Part shown: one piece after another, positions 22,309 to 34,844 of the stretch
Position numbering within the stretch: position 1 is the first letter of the stretch
Layout: each line of letters opens with the position of its first letter
DNA from: Bradysia coprophila
Lineage: Eukaryota; Arthropoda; Insecta; Diptera; Sciaridae
Direction: 5' to 3'
Assembly: GCF_014529535.1 (NCBI RefSeq)
Contig: NC_050736.1
Coordinates: forward strand, 2,604,001-2,668,000
DNA: 64,000 nucleotides
The notes under the pieces: model-generated
What the model was told of the DNA's origin: nothing
Databases searched by the model: none
Seen by the model: only the letters and a program-made list of their open reading frames with translations
Made by a program: the position numbers and the translations under genes

Positions 22309-23995
22309 CGTTGCGTTTTCGTTTGAACATTTGGGCAGCCTCTTGCGTAGGTATGATTGCAGTTACGAACTTATTTATATTTAATGATTCTACATCCGAT
22401 TTGTATTGCTGTTGCTGGAAATAACTACGGACTAATTGTTGAAGATTTTCATTTTCTTTCTGTAGCTCAATCTTTTCCTCGGTCAGTTCTCGATTCGCCG
22501 TTTGTACCACTGATGTTCGATACCAAAATAAGTCCATTTTCGACAAGTGTTTCAGATTCTGTAATGAAATATTGTGTCACGGAATGGAAAATTTGAGGGA
22601 TTCAAATGCGGTATGTACATGATCACTCAGTGCATCCTTGACTTCTTTATCTGTTTTAAAAGTTCTATCGTCCCATGGCTGAATAGTTTCATTCTCCGTT
22701 TTGTACTTCTTACATAATTGGGAGATGTCGAAAATATTTTTTCCTTTCTTCAACAATGACCGTAAGTCCTAGAAATCAGATGAATTAAATTTCTCATTCA
22801 ATTTTGCTTTACAATTCAATGCTTTACGGTTAACGTTTTTTCACTCTCCACAACTAGGAATTTTAGCATTTCCTTATCCTCTTTCAATTTCAGCTCAAAG
22901 TCGACAGTTACGTTTCGAAATTTGTCGGACAAATCATGCTTTTCATCGCTCATTTTATTGAGAACCTTCTTGTGTTCGGCTAAAAGTGTTTGCAGTTCAT
23001 CCTTCAATTGGACTATTTCTTTTTCAAGCGAATCCGATTTCTTTTGAATTATTGTAATATTTTCACGATGCATTCGTTCCTGTTCCATAAGCTCCTTGTA
23101 CACTTTGACGCGATCAGTTGTCTGACTGTTCGATTTTACATCCTCATACAGTGACAACATTTGCTGATAGACTCTATTCATATTCCCAACGATTGAGTCT
23201 CTCAAGGCATCACGTTTGACAATGTGAGCTATTGCCAGTTCGTTCTCGTCTTCCAGAAATTTATTACGACTTCGAGTCATTGCATCGATTGCATGAGTTG
23301 TTGTTGCATGAAAAATATTTTCGATGTAAGTTTTACGTTGCGCAGACACATGCTGCCTGTATTCCTCATTTCGATATTCAGACAACATGTGATTGATCTC
23401 TGTCTCGAAAACTGTTGTTAGTGATTTGGCCAAAGAATTACAAATACCTGTGGCACAGAAAGTTTAGTTTTATGGAATGGGCGACTTGAAATGAAATGTT
23501 TACTCATCAGATAATTGATCAACTCTAGATGTTTCTCGCCGTCCCACTGAAATTTTTCTTCCAATTCCGTACGATTATCGATCATCATTTGTATGTAATT
23601 ATCCTTCCAATCAGATAGGTACTGAAATTCCGCCCATGTTTCCTGTCACGAAATGCAAACCGTTTGAATTTGGAACTCCCCTTTTAGATACCCTGGTCCC
23701 CATGTCAAGTCAATATACTAACGTCCAAATTCTTTTTCAGCTCGGCCGATTTTAGCCTATTCATAAACTCCAACCAATGTCGTTTGACCTTTTCATAATT
23801 CTTTTTGGAATATTTTACTTCGCGGTTCAGACGATCGCGAATTAATTGCTTTTCCTTTTCAATTTTCTTCAGACCTTTCAATCGTTTCTTCTCTAATCTT
23901 TTAGCCTTTTTCTCTTCCTTTGTTAGTTTGCGTTTGTGTGGCTTAGCGTCTTGGGCGCTGGCTGCTGGCTCCATCTTTGTTGGTGGATTTTCCAT
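22304..23995 (-). CDS. Drc2: Nexin-dynein regulatory complex subunit 2 (DRC2/CCDC65)
   Basis: Five exons on the minus strand: 23995-23723, 23642-23504, 23447-22828, 22768-22619, 22558-22304; introns of 80, 56, 59 and 60 bp; 478 residues, close to the roughly 480 of other DRC2 proteins. The N-terminus is a lysine/glutamate-rich stretch (KLTKEEKKAKRLEKKRLKGL) followed by almost continuous coiled coil. Landmarks of the family are the motif KVKRHWLEFMNRLKSAELKK, the segment ETWAEFQYLSDWKDNYIQMM, and the C-terminal MDLFWYRTSVVQTANRELTE then LQKENENLQQLVRSYFQQQ, matching the FW-R-YN...ENQQL..L..YL block. The protein is a structural part of the N-DRC that links outer doublets in motile cilia; in flies it would serve the sperm flagellum. 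The splice between exons 3 and 4 uses GTAAAG, and that between 4 and 5 uses GTACAT; both keep phase 0. Confidence 0.85.
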
Positions 23996-23999
23996 TTTA

Positions 24000-24416
24000 A
24001 TACAAATTTAGAAAATATAATACCCAGAATAGACAGTAGCTGTAGATGAAAAGACGTTGCTGTAGCTCAGGCCAACTTAGTTTCACAGTAACCAAAATAC
24101 AGATGAGTATGCCTTACGAATTATTAATTTTCGGTTCTTCATTAACTCGGCCCTACCTTATTGACCCTCAAGGGGCCTGAATTATGAAGTTATTTTTACT
24201 TCGTTACCTTCATTTAATTTAGGCCATAAAATTCATAAGCCCAGACACCTTTGCAATGAATTAAAAGAAACAATAAAATCAAAGTCATAGATTAAGAGAT
24301 AATCCATCCAAAAGTAATTGACATTTTCAACCGCTCTCTGAAATTGAAAATTTCTGCATTGTGGCTGCTGAGGTACATTTGATTGCTTAAAATACATAGG
24401 CCCAAATGCGCTACAA
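24000..24416. other. Intergenic, upstream of DRC2
   Basis: No gene or repeat recognised. Confidence 0.4.
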
Positions 24417-24422
24417 TGAGGA

Positions 24423-24575
24423 CAAAGAGTTGAAAATCTCACCTGTAGTTGGTAATTTTGATCTCCAGGCTGTCACAGAACATACAAAAAAAACAGCTGT
24501 CGCCGCTATTGTAGAATGTAGATTACATGGAGCCAAATTTACCATCTTCAGGTGAGATTTTCAACTTTTTTACCT
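24423..24575. repeat. MITE family Y, copy 1
   Basis: Left end 'aaagagttgaaaatctcacc' and right end 'ggtgagattttcaactttt' form terminal inverted repeats. The interior holds 'acagctgtcgccgctattgt' and 'gattacatgga'. Two relatives lie at 28778-28928 and 34695-34840. Confidence 0.65.
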
Positions 24576-24672
24576 CAGTGTAGGTTTGGAGATAATACTA
24601 CAGGAAGCGAGAAAGAAACGAAGAATAATTAGCACTTTTAACTCTATTGACTGCTGATGTGAAGTTGATGAC

Positions 24673-24880
24673 TTAACACATTGAAATTAATTTCGGCTTG
24701 TCAACTTTCGACACCCTGGACTTTACTTAAATAGTCGAGGAAATGCCTCCAAACAAATTTCTAAAAATCCAAAACTGAATTCTAGATTTTTAGAAATTTA
24801 TTTGGAGGCATTCCACGACTATTTAAGTAAAGTCCAGGGTGTCGAAAGTTGACAAGCCGCAGTTAATTTCAACGTGTTAA
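24673..24880. mobile_element. piggyBac-like MITE with TTAA flanks, copy 1
   Basis: A 208-bp almost perfect palindrome. Ends are TTAACACATTGAAATTAATT and its reverse complement, then 'cttgtcaactttcga.accc' and 'ggactttacttaaatagtcg' in both arms. TTAA at both ends is the target duplication of piggyBac transposons. The asymmetric centre ('ccaaaactgaattctag') gives an orientation. Confidence 0.75.
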
Positions 24881-25189
24881 AATGAATAAGCCTAAATTGA
24901 TAACAACTAATCATTCAAAATGATGAAATGAATTACATTCCTCGTAGATTAGAAGAACGTTTTTGAAAATTGGTTCAGAATTACTAACTTTAGTGATACG
25001 CCACTAAATATTGAGACAAAAATAACTGCCAGAACATCTTTGAACTCATTAACTATCTGCGAGCCAGATCTCATAACTTTGATTCTTTAACGAAGGAAGC
25101 TAAAATTTCTCAAGTCGGTTTAAAACTACTGTTATTGTCCCATCAAAAAAAAGACAAAAATCATTTTATGACTCCATCTGAGAACTTAA

Positions 25190-25345
25190 ACTCAGGAATT
25201 TTATTCCTCGTCAATCGAAACCAAATTTACATCAAGTGTTACATAAATTTCAATATTTTCTGTTTTTGCTAACATTTCACATAGAACCGATCATTGTGAA
25301 CGTGAATACGTATTTTCTGACATAAGACCCTTGACTTAACAGTCA
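25190..25345 (-). repeat. Dispersed 'ATCGACGAGGAATAAA' repeat, copy 1
   Basis: On the minus strand it reads 'ccttgacttaacagtc' region inverted, 'gtcagaaaatacg', 'tttggtttcgattgacgagg' and 'aataaaattcctg'. The same phrases recur at 52500-53140 and 54420-54680. Confidence 0.55.
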
Positions 25346-26796
25346 ATAGAATTACTAATCGATTTATACGTTAGCCGCTGTACTTGCGACCTAGCCCCAA
25401 CAACTGCAGTATTACAGAAAATTTATCACGAAAATCTATTAATGTATTAACTACCGCACAACGTTTATAGGTCTGCTACATTTTTTAACCGAAACAAAAT
25501 AAAAATATCCAACATCATAAACGACGATTAAAGACTAAATTTTTCCTCATCTCGCGAACGACGAATGGAAGGCAATAAAATTGCACAAGTTTATGACTGA
25601 AACATGCACTCTGCATTTTGCCAGTTAAGCACAATGTGATCCTTTTCTATATATGCTACAATATAATGGTGGATACAGAACGGTGGGGGACCTACCAAGG
25701 AAGAAGAACAAAATGTTTGGAATGGAAAATTGTTTATGTTTTTTTTTGTGTTTGTGCATACAAATTTTACGGTTTTGATTATTTATTTAAGAGATTGACG
25801 TCTGAGCCGTGTATTCATTGAAAATTTTATTAATTTTTTTTTTGTTAGATTTCATTACTAAATGTATGACTGTATGTACGACTGGCGCTATTATTATGCT
25901 TTTTGTTCAGGTCTTTTTGAAGAATGGATTAACATTTTAAAGTGAACCGAACGGTAGCACTTGAAATTTTATTTGGGCTACAGAACTACTGTTTTTAATT
26001 TTAATATTTTACAGAAATGGAAGAAATATTACAACATTTTCTATGTCAGCTAAAAAATCTTGTACTTACTATAACGTACAATTAAAGCGAACAATCGCAA
26101 TAGCTTATCACTTATTTTTGTAGGCTTTTTATAACAGATCAATATATCGTTGACATTGACAGTGTAGGTCTAATTAAGAATGAAGAAATCTACCCTGAGT
26201 AAAAGAATTATTCAAACTCTTTGGCATAAACCTCGCCTTATTGGTTAAATAGTTTTTCCTCGCACCGAGAACTTCAAGCAATTGAGAAAAAATCGACAAC
26301 ATCCCAACATACGACGAAGTGTATACCTGGACAGATAATAACTTTGTCCACAGATCGAATTCTGATTCGATCTGATGAGTTCTTTTTATTCTCTCGTTTA
26401 TTGGAAGTGTTCGAACATGATATTAATCGATTCCGATTCGTAATATCAATACGCATGATGTTTGATATTTAAAAAAGACGGAAATATCAATCGTCCGGAA
26501 ACATCATGATATGGGTATAGCTCTATTGAAATAATGTCCACCCCAATTCATGTAATATTTTGTTGAAAGCTTTTTTCATATAGATACAGGAAAAAAAAAC
26601 TTCGAATACACGTTACACTGTAACGTCATCGTTACAGATATGTGCCTAGAAGCAAAACTGAAATAAATTGGTTGCTTATATAATACAAAATGATTCAAAT
26701 TATCAGTGGGACTGTATTTACTCTACCAAACCCCTATGTGGTCTAATATTAGTCAACTAATTTTTTAGCAAAGACAGACGCGACCTGAAACAGAGT
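25346..26796. other. Intergenic, nothing recognised
   Basis: AT-rich, with short chance frames only. Confidence 0.4.
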
Positions 26797-27114
26797 CGGC
26801 TAACCATCTGTTATCGACAACAACGATAAAAATAAGGAATGGCCTACGGTTGATGTGCTCTAACAAAGCACCTAGCAGGGTAATAGAGGTTTTTACACGT
26901 CAAATAGAGTAGTATTTTGATACCAATGATACCATTAGCAGCCTTAATGGTAATTTTGCAATGACATTAAGAAAAAAAAGGTATGGAAATATTCGCATAC
27001 TTCGATTAAAGTACTACTTTATTTTTTCTATTTGTTTATTTTTCTACTACCCTGCTAGGTGCTTTGGCTATAATATAGTAAAATTAATGGTTAAACAAAT
27101 GAAGTAAAAGATTT
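26797..27114 (-). repeat. Dispersed CGATAA-core repeat, copy c, split by an insertion
   Basis: On the minus strand, the left end 'aatcttttacttcatttgtt' (27114-27090) and the right end 'ttatttttatcgttgttgtc' plus 'gataacagatggttagccg' are separated by the TIR element at 26864-27066. Confidence 0.6.
26864..27066. mobile_element. TIR element inserted in repeat copy c
   Basis: A 203-bp element beginning CAAAGCACCTAGCAGGGTAA and ending with the reverse complement CTACCCTGCTAGGTGCTTTG. Sub-terminal 'aatagagtagta' and 'tactactttattt' also pair. Non-coding. I could not settle a target duplication. Confidence 0.75.
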
Positions 27115-27466
27115 TTGATTCAACACTTGACGACTCAATAGTTATGCCGCGATACGCTTTTAGAAACTCTTGTACAAACTTGTGAAAAGTATTGAAATTC
27201 ACTATGTTCGTTACCGAAATATTAACAAAATAGATAAATAAAAACGGCCTAACCTTCTCCATGTTTCAGACACATCATGAACAGATTCACCATATTAAGG
27301 TTGATTGCATAAATTTTGCAAACATCCGTGACTCTGACATATGCGAAGTGCTTTTTAACGTTAACCTTCTTATAAAACTTTTCATATTTTTCACCAGGTA
27401 GTACCTGGCAGGTACTATAGATCTAAATCTTTTTGGTATTAACAGTACGCGACTGAATTTTTTTAG

Positions 27467-27545
27467 AATTTAAATTTAAACCCCTCAGGGATTACTTGAA
27501 CTTATCCCCAAATAAGTAATCCCTAGAGGAATTAAATTTTAATCT
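27467..27545. repeat. Hairpin with AGGGATTACTT arms
   Basis: 'atttaaacccctcagggatt' plus 'acttg' pairs with 'aagtaatccctagaggaatt' plus 'aaat'. Stem about 25 bp with a few mismatches, loop about 12 bases. Confidence 0.55.
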
Positions 27546-27792
27546 TTTTGGCCCTGACGTTTGACGCTTGTTTACTATGAAAATGAAAATCTTATGTTAA
27601 TCCGATCTAAAATATTATTTGTAATGCAATGAAAAAATATTCTATTCCCTCCTACGTTTAAGAAATAAAGTTTTTTTTCCGGATATGGTGATGTTATAGT
27701 TTCTATCTTAACGTCTGATATGAGACGAAACTTTTTTTGTGAATCTGGAATGAGAAATGTTTTTATTAAACAGAATTTAATTTTTTTATTTA

Positions 27793-27855
27793 CCTGACGA
27801 GATTTGAACCCGGGACCTCCTGAATTTCAGACTACGACCTTACCACTGTTGTAGT
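27793..27855 (-). ncRNA. tRNA-like (SINE head or tRNA pseudogene)
   Basis: On the minus strand it holds 'agtggtaaggtcg' (A-box-like) and 'gggttcaaatctcg' (a close B-box), spaced as in a pol III promoter, then an A-rich tract. The acceptor and D stems do not pair, so it is not a working tRNA. It is more likely a tRNA-derived SINE fragment. Confidence 0.4.
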
Positions 27856-28777
27856 TTGTTCTTAATCCCAACATGGCTTATTGTGAACCGTTGTTTCAAA
27901 GAAACTTATTCCTCGTGGGATTAAATTTGGAATAAAATGCAAATTGCGAGATGGCAAGATCGTCACTTGAAACCTCACTAATTTTTCATAATTTTCATTT
28001 TTATATCCTTCTGTAGTTTTCTTATTATTTTTTGTAAAGTATTTAACCATTTAAATTCAAAAATGTCTGTTTTTCCACAGTAATGTTCACGGCTAAAAGT
28101 AACCTTCCTGCAATTTCTTTCAATTTCTATATCTATACTATCTTTGTAGTGTCTACATTGATTTAATGATTCAAACTGGCAGTATCTATAAACCGACTTT
28201 ACATTTTTATTTTTAGCCTGGTATCGCAAGGCAGAATAAAGCATCGCAAGGTCCGAGTCCCATTGAAACATTTTAAGACCAAGTTAATGTATGTTTAAAT
28301 TAAATTTCTCACATAACCGCATCTTCTTGTACGTAAATCGTGTGTTCGAACCAAATTAACACAAAAGTGTGATTTCAAGACAATCAAATTATAGACAGAA
28401 AATTCTTAGCAACAGCATCATCGTTCAATCCCCAATATTATTGTTTAGTCCTACTTTTAATCCCTGAATTACATTTTTTCAATTTCTAGCGAAGATTAAA
28501 AATCTAATACCGAAAGAAGTACAGTGAACGACATCTCAAATGTCTCACTGTCAAATTTTTCTGAGAATTTTATTGTTTCATTGGAAATTCACAATGACAT
28601 TCTCTGATTGTAATCCCATATTTTTATCTGTGCAGTGTGTCACACAACTGTATAACACTGTAAAAATCATTTCGTACAAAATAGTACACTATTTGGCAGC
28701 TGTAACTATGCTCACATTTGCTTGAAGTGCGTTGCTGTAACTCAAAATTTTTAATTTTTATGCGAGCTCACCGACGA

Positions 28778-28928
28778 AAGGGTTGACCTGTCACGGGGAA
28801 CTTAACTTCGTCACCAGGTAATCTACATTATCTGCAACAGGTATAGCTACACACAGCTGAGGTAAATAATGTGAATTACCTGGAGACAAAGGTTCCAGTG
28901 ACAGGTGAGATTCTCAACTCTTTTTTGT
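28778..28928. repeat. MITE family Y, copy 2
   Basis: Left arm 'cctgtcacggggaacttaac' then 'gtcaccaggtaatctac'; right arm 'gaattacctggagacaaagg' then 'ttccagtgacaggtgagatt'. Arms are inverted repeats of about 60 bp around an 'acaggtatagctac' centre. Confidence 0.65.
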
Positions 28929-30306
28929 CAGAGGAGACTGGATATTCACTCAATGTACATCTTGCTCCATTTGAGAAGAAAAATGGAAATCAAACTGAAA
29001 AAAGCTTTCACGGTATCAATTCATGTTTGGTAAAGTGATTCAATTCAATTATAATAAAAAGTTTTTTTTTTTCTCTCTTCAAATTTCAATATTTAGATAT
29101 CCATAAAAATAGTCACGCACCCTTTTTCAAAAAAAATTGCTATAGCCTGTACATACCAAATATGGCCATATATACAAACATCAAAAATATATAAGCTTTC
29201 AGTTAACATCTATAATATTTTATGTGGATAACGGCACTTTTTTATATGAAAATGTATTTATGTAACATTACAACAATTTATTTTGTGGCGCGAATATTGA
29301 AGCTGCGTACGAAATAAGGATATGCATGAGGTATGTTTTAAAAATAAAACATTTTTTTCCAACATACCAAGGTGGATAGGAAACACATGAATTGAGAAGT
29401 ACGCCATTTAGAAAGCATTACTCTTAGTTTGATGTTGGCTTTTTTTTTGGTATGCATACAGTTTTCGTGGTTGGTACACATATATGAGCTTTTTATACAC
29501 ACTAGCGCAATGCATACAAAAAAAATTATTTAACATAATGCCAAAAATATGTTCTGAATCGAGGGTTAAAATACAAAACTTTTTTGCCGTATTCATAATA
29601 TTTTCGGAGTGAAATTTCCCCAAATAGGTAAACCGCAACGAAAATATTTTAAAATTAACACACAATGACTTTACGAATAATGTTTAACGGTGCCAAGAAA
29701 TTGTAAAATAAGCGCTAATTGGTCTACCTCGGTTGGAATTAACAATAATGTATTGTGCCTGGCATTCTCAATATATATTTTTATTCAATCAAAACCTTTT
29801 AACTTTAATAATGTTGTTATACATCAACGCAGTATAATATTCGAAAAGCCGTGATATTTCAATTGAAAAAGGAAAATTTTTCTTTAAAAAAATATGGAGA
29901 GAGAGTAAAATACCATGGTTCTTATATATACATGTATGTTCTGCTATATATATTTATTGGATGATATCGACCAATATCGAAAGTGGTGGCATCATTCAAT
30001 GAAACTTATGTTTCTCCGTTTTTGGTTATGTTTACCCATAAATATAAATTTACGTGCTTAAGGGCAAAAAGGTGATAAAAAATTAATATATCAAAAAAGA
30101 TGTAAATGTGTGTAGACGTAAAAGAGCGCATTTCATTGAATTACATTACATTTTAAAGGAACTTCGCTTTTAGATGTAGATTGACTGTTCGTTCGGATGG
30201 ATAGATTGACTCAAAAGCGAGTTTATTAAAATTGAAGCTTGGACTCTCAGATGTATCCAATTATGATGATCATTGAACTTTCAGATAGAAAGAAGAGTAG
30301 ATGATG
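28929..30306. other. Intergenic, nothing recognised
   Basis: Very AT-rich with T-runs. No gene, no clear repeat. Confidence 0.4.
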
Positions 30307-30450
30307 TGATTCATATGTTATTGGCAAAGGCGTCAATAATGAATGATGCATTTCTGTAGCTAGAGTACTCTTATACCGTAAAATTGAAAAAGTACAAGAT
30401 TTGATATCAAAGATTATACGATGTTTTACACAAAAGAAGTAACAGATTAA
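30307..30450 (-). repeat. Dispersed CGATAA-core repeat, copy d (diverged)
   Basis: On the minus strand: 'aatctgttacttcttttgtg', 'caaatcttgtactttttcaa', 'ttttacggtata', and a worn right end 'ttgccaataacatatgaatc'. Confidence 0.5.
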
Positions 30451-32690
30451 ATTTTTTTATTGCGATAAAATCTTTCACATCATTAGTCACACCGGTCCGA
30501 GCATTGCTTCTTTTCGTTATTGTTATTGTCGCAGAACGTTTTGTGACAGTTCAGGTTGTCAAGCTGGGAAAAATGCAGGTTCGGAACATAAAAACATCGC
30601 GTAGGAGCTTTAGGGAAAAAAAGTCGGGCCGTTGCACGTCGTCAAAAAATAGCAATTACGATTTCATAAAACTTTAATCTATTGTTCAGAGTCCGTGGAC
30701 CTCGACATGGACAAAAAGATACATGTGGTATCAAAAATATGAAAATTAGAGAAGTATTAAATTTACTAATCGGTTTCCCCTATAAAATTCTCCGAATTGG
30801 GTCCGGTACAGTACTGCAAAATTAGATTTTACTGGATCAGTCAACAATTTGGAGCGGGTTGCTTACGTAAAATGTAAAGAATGCTTCACAATTGAAAATA
30901 TACCAATTCCCCTAACTCTCTGTCAAATACCCCACCTTAGTCTAAAGTCAACGCAAATAATAATAGTCGACGCTGAGCGCAGCTTTATTCGAAAACAAGT
31001 ACTTACGCATTTGAACTTTTTTATAACATTTGCAAGGTCTGTTTTATGTAATTACCTCAAAGCACATAAGCTTTTCAAGGTATGAAATGTGCGCGAGCAC
31101 AAGCTCAATTACATATAATAAACACTGTGAATATTACCCCGATAGTTCAAAAGCTCGCACGAAATACTCGTTTTCAAATCAAGATGCGTTCAGAATCGAT
31201 CAGTTTTATTTGTCATGACTTTATTTCAGAAACTATAGTTTTTGACAACGTTACTAAGCATCCTTTTTATAAAATCTCCGGTCTGTCTCCTGAACGATCA
31301 TATCCAAAAATTTAGTAGTTTTATTGAAAACTTTGCTGCTATTATAGATATGACACCAAAAAAAATATATCGTAAACCCAAGATGAAGATATATTCAAAA
31401 CCACCAAAACACATCTATAAATACCATGTGGCTTTACAGCAACCATCCAAAAATATAAAGTATCATTATGTTTTATTTCTCATATATCAAATGGATCGAA
31501 GAGCCAAAAACCTGCACCCAAACCATGGTTTAAGTAAAAATATAAATTTCTGTTAGGGCATCGCACTAAAAAAACTTGCTCTTTACCGTATTACCGTACA
31601 TATATGTACATAAACCACCCTCGACAGTACCAATTTTATCACGCCTTTATTTACGAGTGCATGTACTACATATCGTGATGTGTTCTTACTTACATATCAA
31701 TGTCGCAACGAGTCGCCTCGTAAAATTGATCCTGTCTAATGAAATTCGAAATCTTTAGGCATATATGTAGGTATATTGGTGTGTGTATGTATGTATGGAT
31801 ACTACCTAGATGTGTTATTGCAGAACAATAAGGTATATCAATGCGGCTTAGTGTCATATTAATATCTGGAAATATACAGTTGAAAGGGCCACATAATAAT
31901 TCCAATCGCAGTTGTGCAAATGAAACGTTTAACTTTTGAATCGATTAAGCGCGCAACAACAAATTTTCATTGTTTAGCTCCAAGTGAGAATGATAGGCTG
32001 CAATATATTCAATAAAAAGTTACAAGACAAGATCGATGTTCCCAATAAATTCGCAAATCTAGTTTCGTCTTTTCATTTCCATTTTGCTTCACGTTTCTAA
32101 AATACTACACGTATTATGGTATACTATAGGAAAGGGGAGAGCAATATCCTTTGAACCTTTTAAATATACAAATATGTGCGGATGCAAACAACAAAGTTAT
32201 AAAAAACAAAAAGACTAGAAGATGTCACCATGTTCTTATAGCGGATTTGTTTTTCATCTCGACCGGATTATTTAGTTCCATTTTTATGTGTACGGACGGT
32301 TTCTTTTTTGTGCTTTTTTCGGATTTTGTTGTTCAAATTTATACTTTTCTTTATTTCCTTATCGTATTCTTTCTGTAGTGAATTTTATTGGATATATATA
32401 GTGACAGAACCGAATGTCATCCGTGATCCATAATTAGCCATAAAATGATACAATTTGTGAGGGTGTGGGGTGCAAGTTGTTGCATCCTAAAGAATAATGG
32501 CAACCAGAATGAATGCATAGATAAAGATATTTTTGTTATTCATTTAGAAAGCAATAGCTACTTTTAGTCCAGCCCATCGTGGCTGGAAAAGTCTGCCCGC
32601 TCGTTCGCTTTAAGGTTTTCGAATTTTTTCTTTATCACATGTGATCGTGCATGAAAAACTGCGGGACTAAATTTTTGGGAAAATGGAAAA
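30451..32690. other. Intergenic, nothing recognised
   Basis: Several short frames (for example 31242-31556) lack any family resemblance and have stop-to-stop lengths expected by chance. Confidence 0.4.
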
Positions 32691-32699
32691 TCACTTTTG

Positions 32700-33660
32700 C
32701 GGCCTACCGAAAGTGACAACTTTCTTCGAAAATTCTTTTTTTTTTCTTGAAAGGCTGATCAAAAAAATAGTTATTTGTGTATCTGTTTTGGACGATTGTT
32801 TTTAGGCAATTTCGCGAGTTGTAGCCCGAACGAAGTGAACAGATACTCAAAAAAATTTTCATGTAAGGGGTCGAAAACCCGAGAAAAATCTCGAAACTCC
32901 CTCATTTTCGGCCCCGACACATGAAAAAAGTTAAACATTTTTGGTAGTGGACTTGCGTTACGCCCGCCTACTAACGTGCGGGCATGATTCAGTACCAACA
33001 TTTCGTGGAAAAACTTCTTTCTCATGTGAAACAAAATGGCGTCGACATAGGGACTTTACCAAAAAGTGACCCAGAAAATTCCTAAACTTTGAGTTCACCT
33101 CACACCGTCAATTCGAAAACGATTTCATTAAATAAGGGCCATTCCACAGTGCCTTTCGAATTCTGCGTGACGGGCTATACACATATCCTGGATAAGCCAT
33201 GATTTCCACGGTTCTTAAACTCGTCATTATAAACCATATTTTTACACTAAAATTGTTTCAATTAGATGATTGAAAATTAGAAGTGTTTCAAATGGTGATA
33301 ACTAACAGCACAATAAATATTCAATTAGTACTAAGTATCTTCCTGATGTTCCATCGTCTCTCCAGCTCTAGAACCTATAACTTTAACGTATTTTGATAGG
33401 ATTTTTTCATGTTTTTCTGGATTAATGTCATCTTGAGGTAATTAGAGGTCAGTTCCTAACAACTGATCATTTCTTTTTGATCCTTTTAGTGTGAGGTGAC
33501 CTCAAAGTTTAGGAATTTTCCGGTTAATTTTTTGGGAAAACCACTATATCGACGCTATTTTACATGAAAAAAATTTGTTTCACGAAATGTTGGTATTTCA
33601 TTAGGCTTCCAAGGAAAAAAGAGTTTTCGACCCGAGTTGTGACGTTCGGTAGACATTCTG
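32700..33660. repeat. Long inverted repeat A with an insertion in its left arm
   Basis: The left arm contains 'ctaccgaaagtgacaac', 'taccaacatttcgtgg', 'atggcgtcgacatagg' and 'aaattcctaaactttgag' then 'cacctcacac'. The right arm repeats these in reverse complement (33484-33655). Between 'cttgaaaggctgatc' (ending about 32761) and 'taccaac' (about 32994) the left arm carries about 230 bp that the right arm lacks. Confidence 0.65.
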
Positions 33661-34840
33661 TAGCAGGTGACTTTGTCTCCATAGTGGAGTTGATAAGGAC
33701 CAAAAAAGGGCCGAACGTTTACATTTTGGGTAGAGACGATCCGATGATTGGAGGTTGTTATGTATGTGAAATAAAAAACTTCTGGGGAGGGAGCCAAAAA
33801 TTTCCACCCCTCTTACCCTCCTTTTCACCCCTTCAAAGTTGATTTGCAGAGGTCCTCTCTGTGATTTTTAGAGAAGCGACCGCTAACCGTGCAATATCGA
33901 CATAGGGCTCAAATGAAAGGTAAAAGATCCAAGTTTTTTTTAGTGAGAAAAAAATTTGGGAAAATTCCGTTTCCCCAGTAGTTTTTCCGGGTTAACCGGA
34001 ATTTCCTCGGAAATTTACATGAAAATTAAAGTTTGATGTGAAATAACTTTAGAAATATAATTTTTAGAACTATTTGATGTTCAAGTCAAATGTTCTCTAT
34101 TCTATTCCGCACAACTTTTCTGAACAAAGCATAATTTTTACCCAACAGAGGTGGAGTCAGGGTCGATTTTCCGACATCACTTCAAGTGTCGATTTTTTTA
34201 TTCTTCGATTTTTAGATACGCGACAACAAATCGTACAACCACGACATTGGGCTCAAATTGAAGGTAAATGAGTCAAGTTTATTTTAGTGAAATTATTTTT
34301 CACAAATTTAGGTTTTTCAGTAGCTTTTCCGGGTTTTCTGGAATTTTCTTTAAAGATTTGAATGGAAATTATTGGTTTATTTCAATTAACCTTCAAAATA
34401 TTTCTGATATACTGTCTTATGTTAAGCGGACTGTTCCTCATACATTTCTATACCGCTCTGTTGAACTAATCACTTGGATCTTTTACCTTTCATTTGAGCC
34501 CTATGTCGATATTGCACGGTTAGCGGTCGCTTCTCTAAAAATCACAGAAAGGACCTCTGCAAATCAACTTTGAAGGGGTGAAAAGGAGAGTAAGAGGGGT
34601 GGAAATTTTTGGCTCCCTCCCCAGAATTTTTTTATTGCACATACATAACAACCTCCAATCATCAGATCGTCTCTACCCAAAATGTAAACGTTTTGGTCCT
34701 TATCAACTCCACTACCAGGTAATCTAGAATAGCTGCCACAGCTGTAGCGCCTCATACAAAAAATACGCTGTGGCAGCCGTTCTAGATTACGTGGAGACAA
34801 AGTTACCTGCTACAGTTAAGATTTTCAACTCTTTTTTTCA
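33660..34840. repeat. Long inverted repeat B (about 280-bp arms)
   Basis: The arm 33660-33940 ('aacgtttacattttgggtag', 'caacctcc' complement, 'aaatttccacccctcttacc', 'gaccgctaaccgtgcaatat', 'gggctcaaatgaaaggtaaa') is matched in reverse complement by 34475-34720. The right arm also carries a 75-bp palindrome (34716-34792) related to family Y. Inside, 33866-34030 and 34200-34370 are diverged direct repeats of one another. Confidence 0.7.
34695..34840. repeat. MITE family Y, copy 3, joined to inverted repeat B
   Basis: Holds 'ccaggtaatctagaatagct' with 'ccgttctagattacgtggag', and the shared right end 'cctgctacagttaagatttt' then 'caactcttttttt'. Confidence 0.6.
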
Positions 34841-34844
34841 GGGA

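Noticed and set aside
27793-27855. Functional tRNA gene
   Set aside because: The acceptor and D stems cannot pair although the B box is good.
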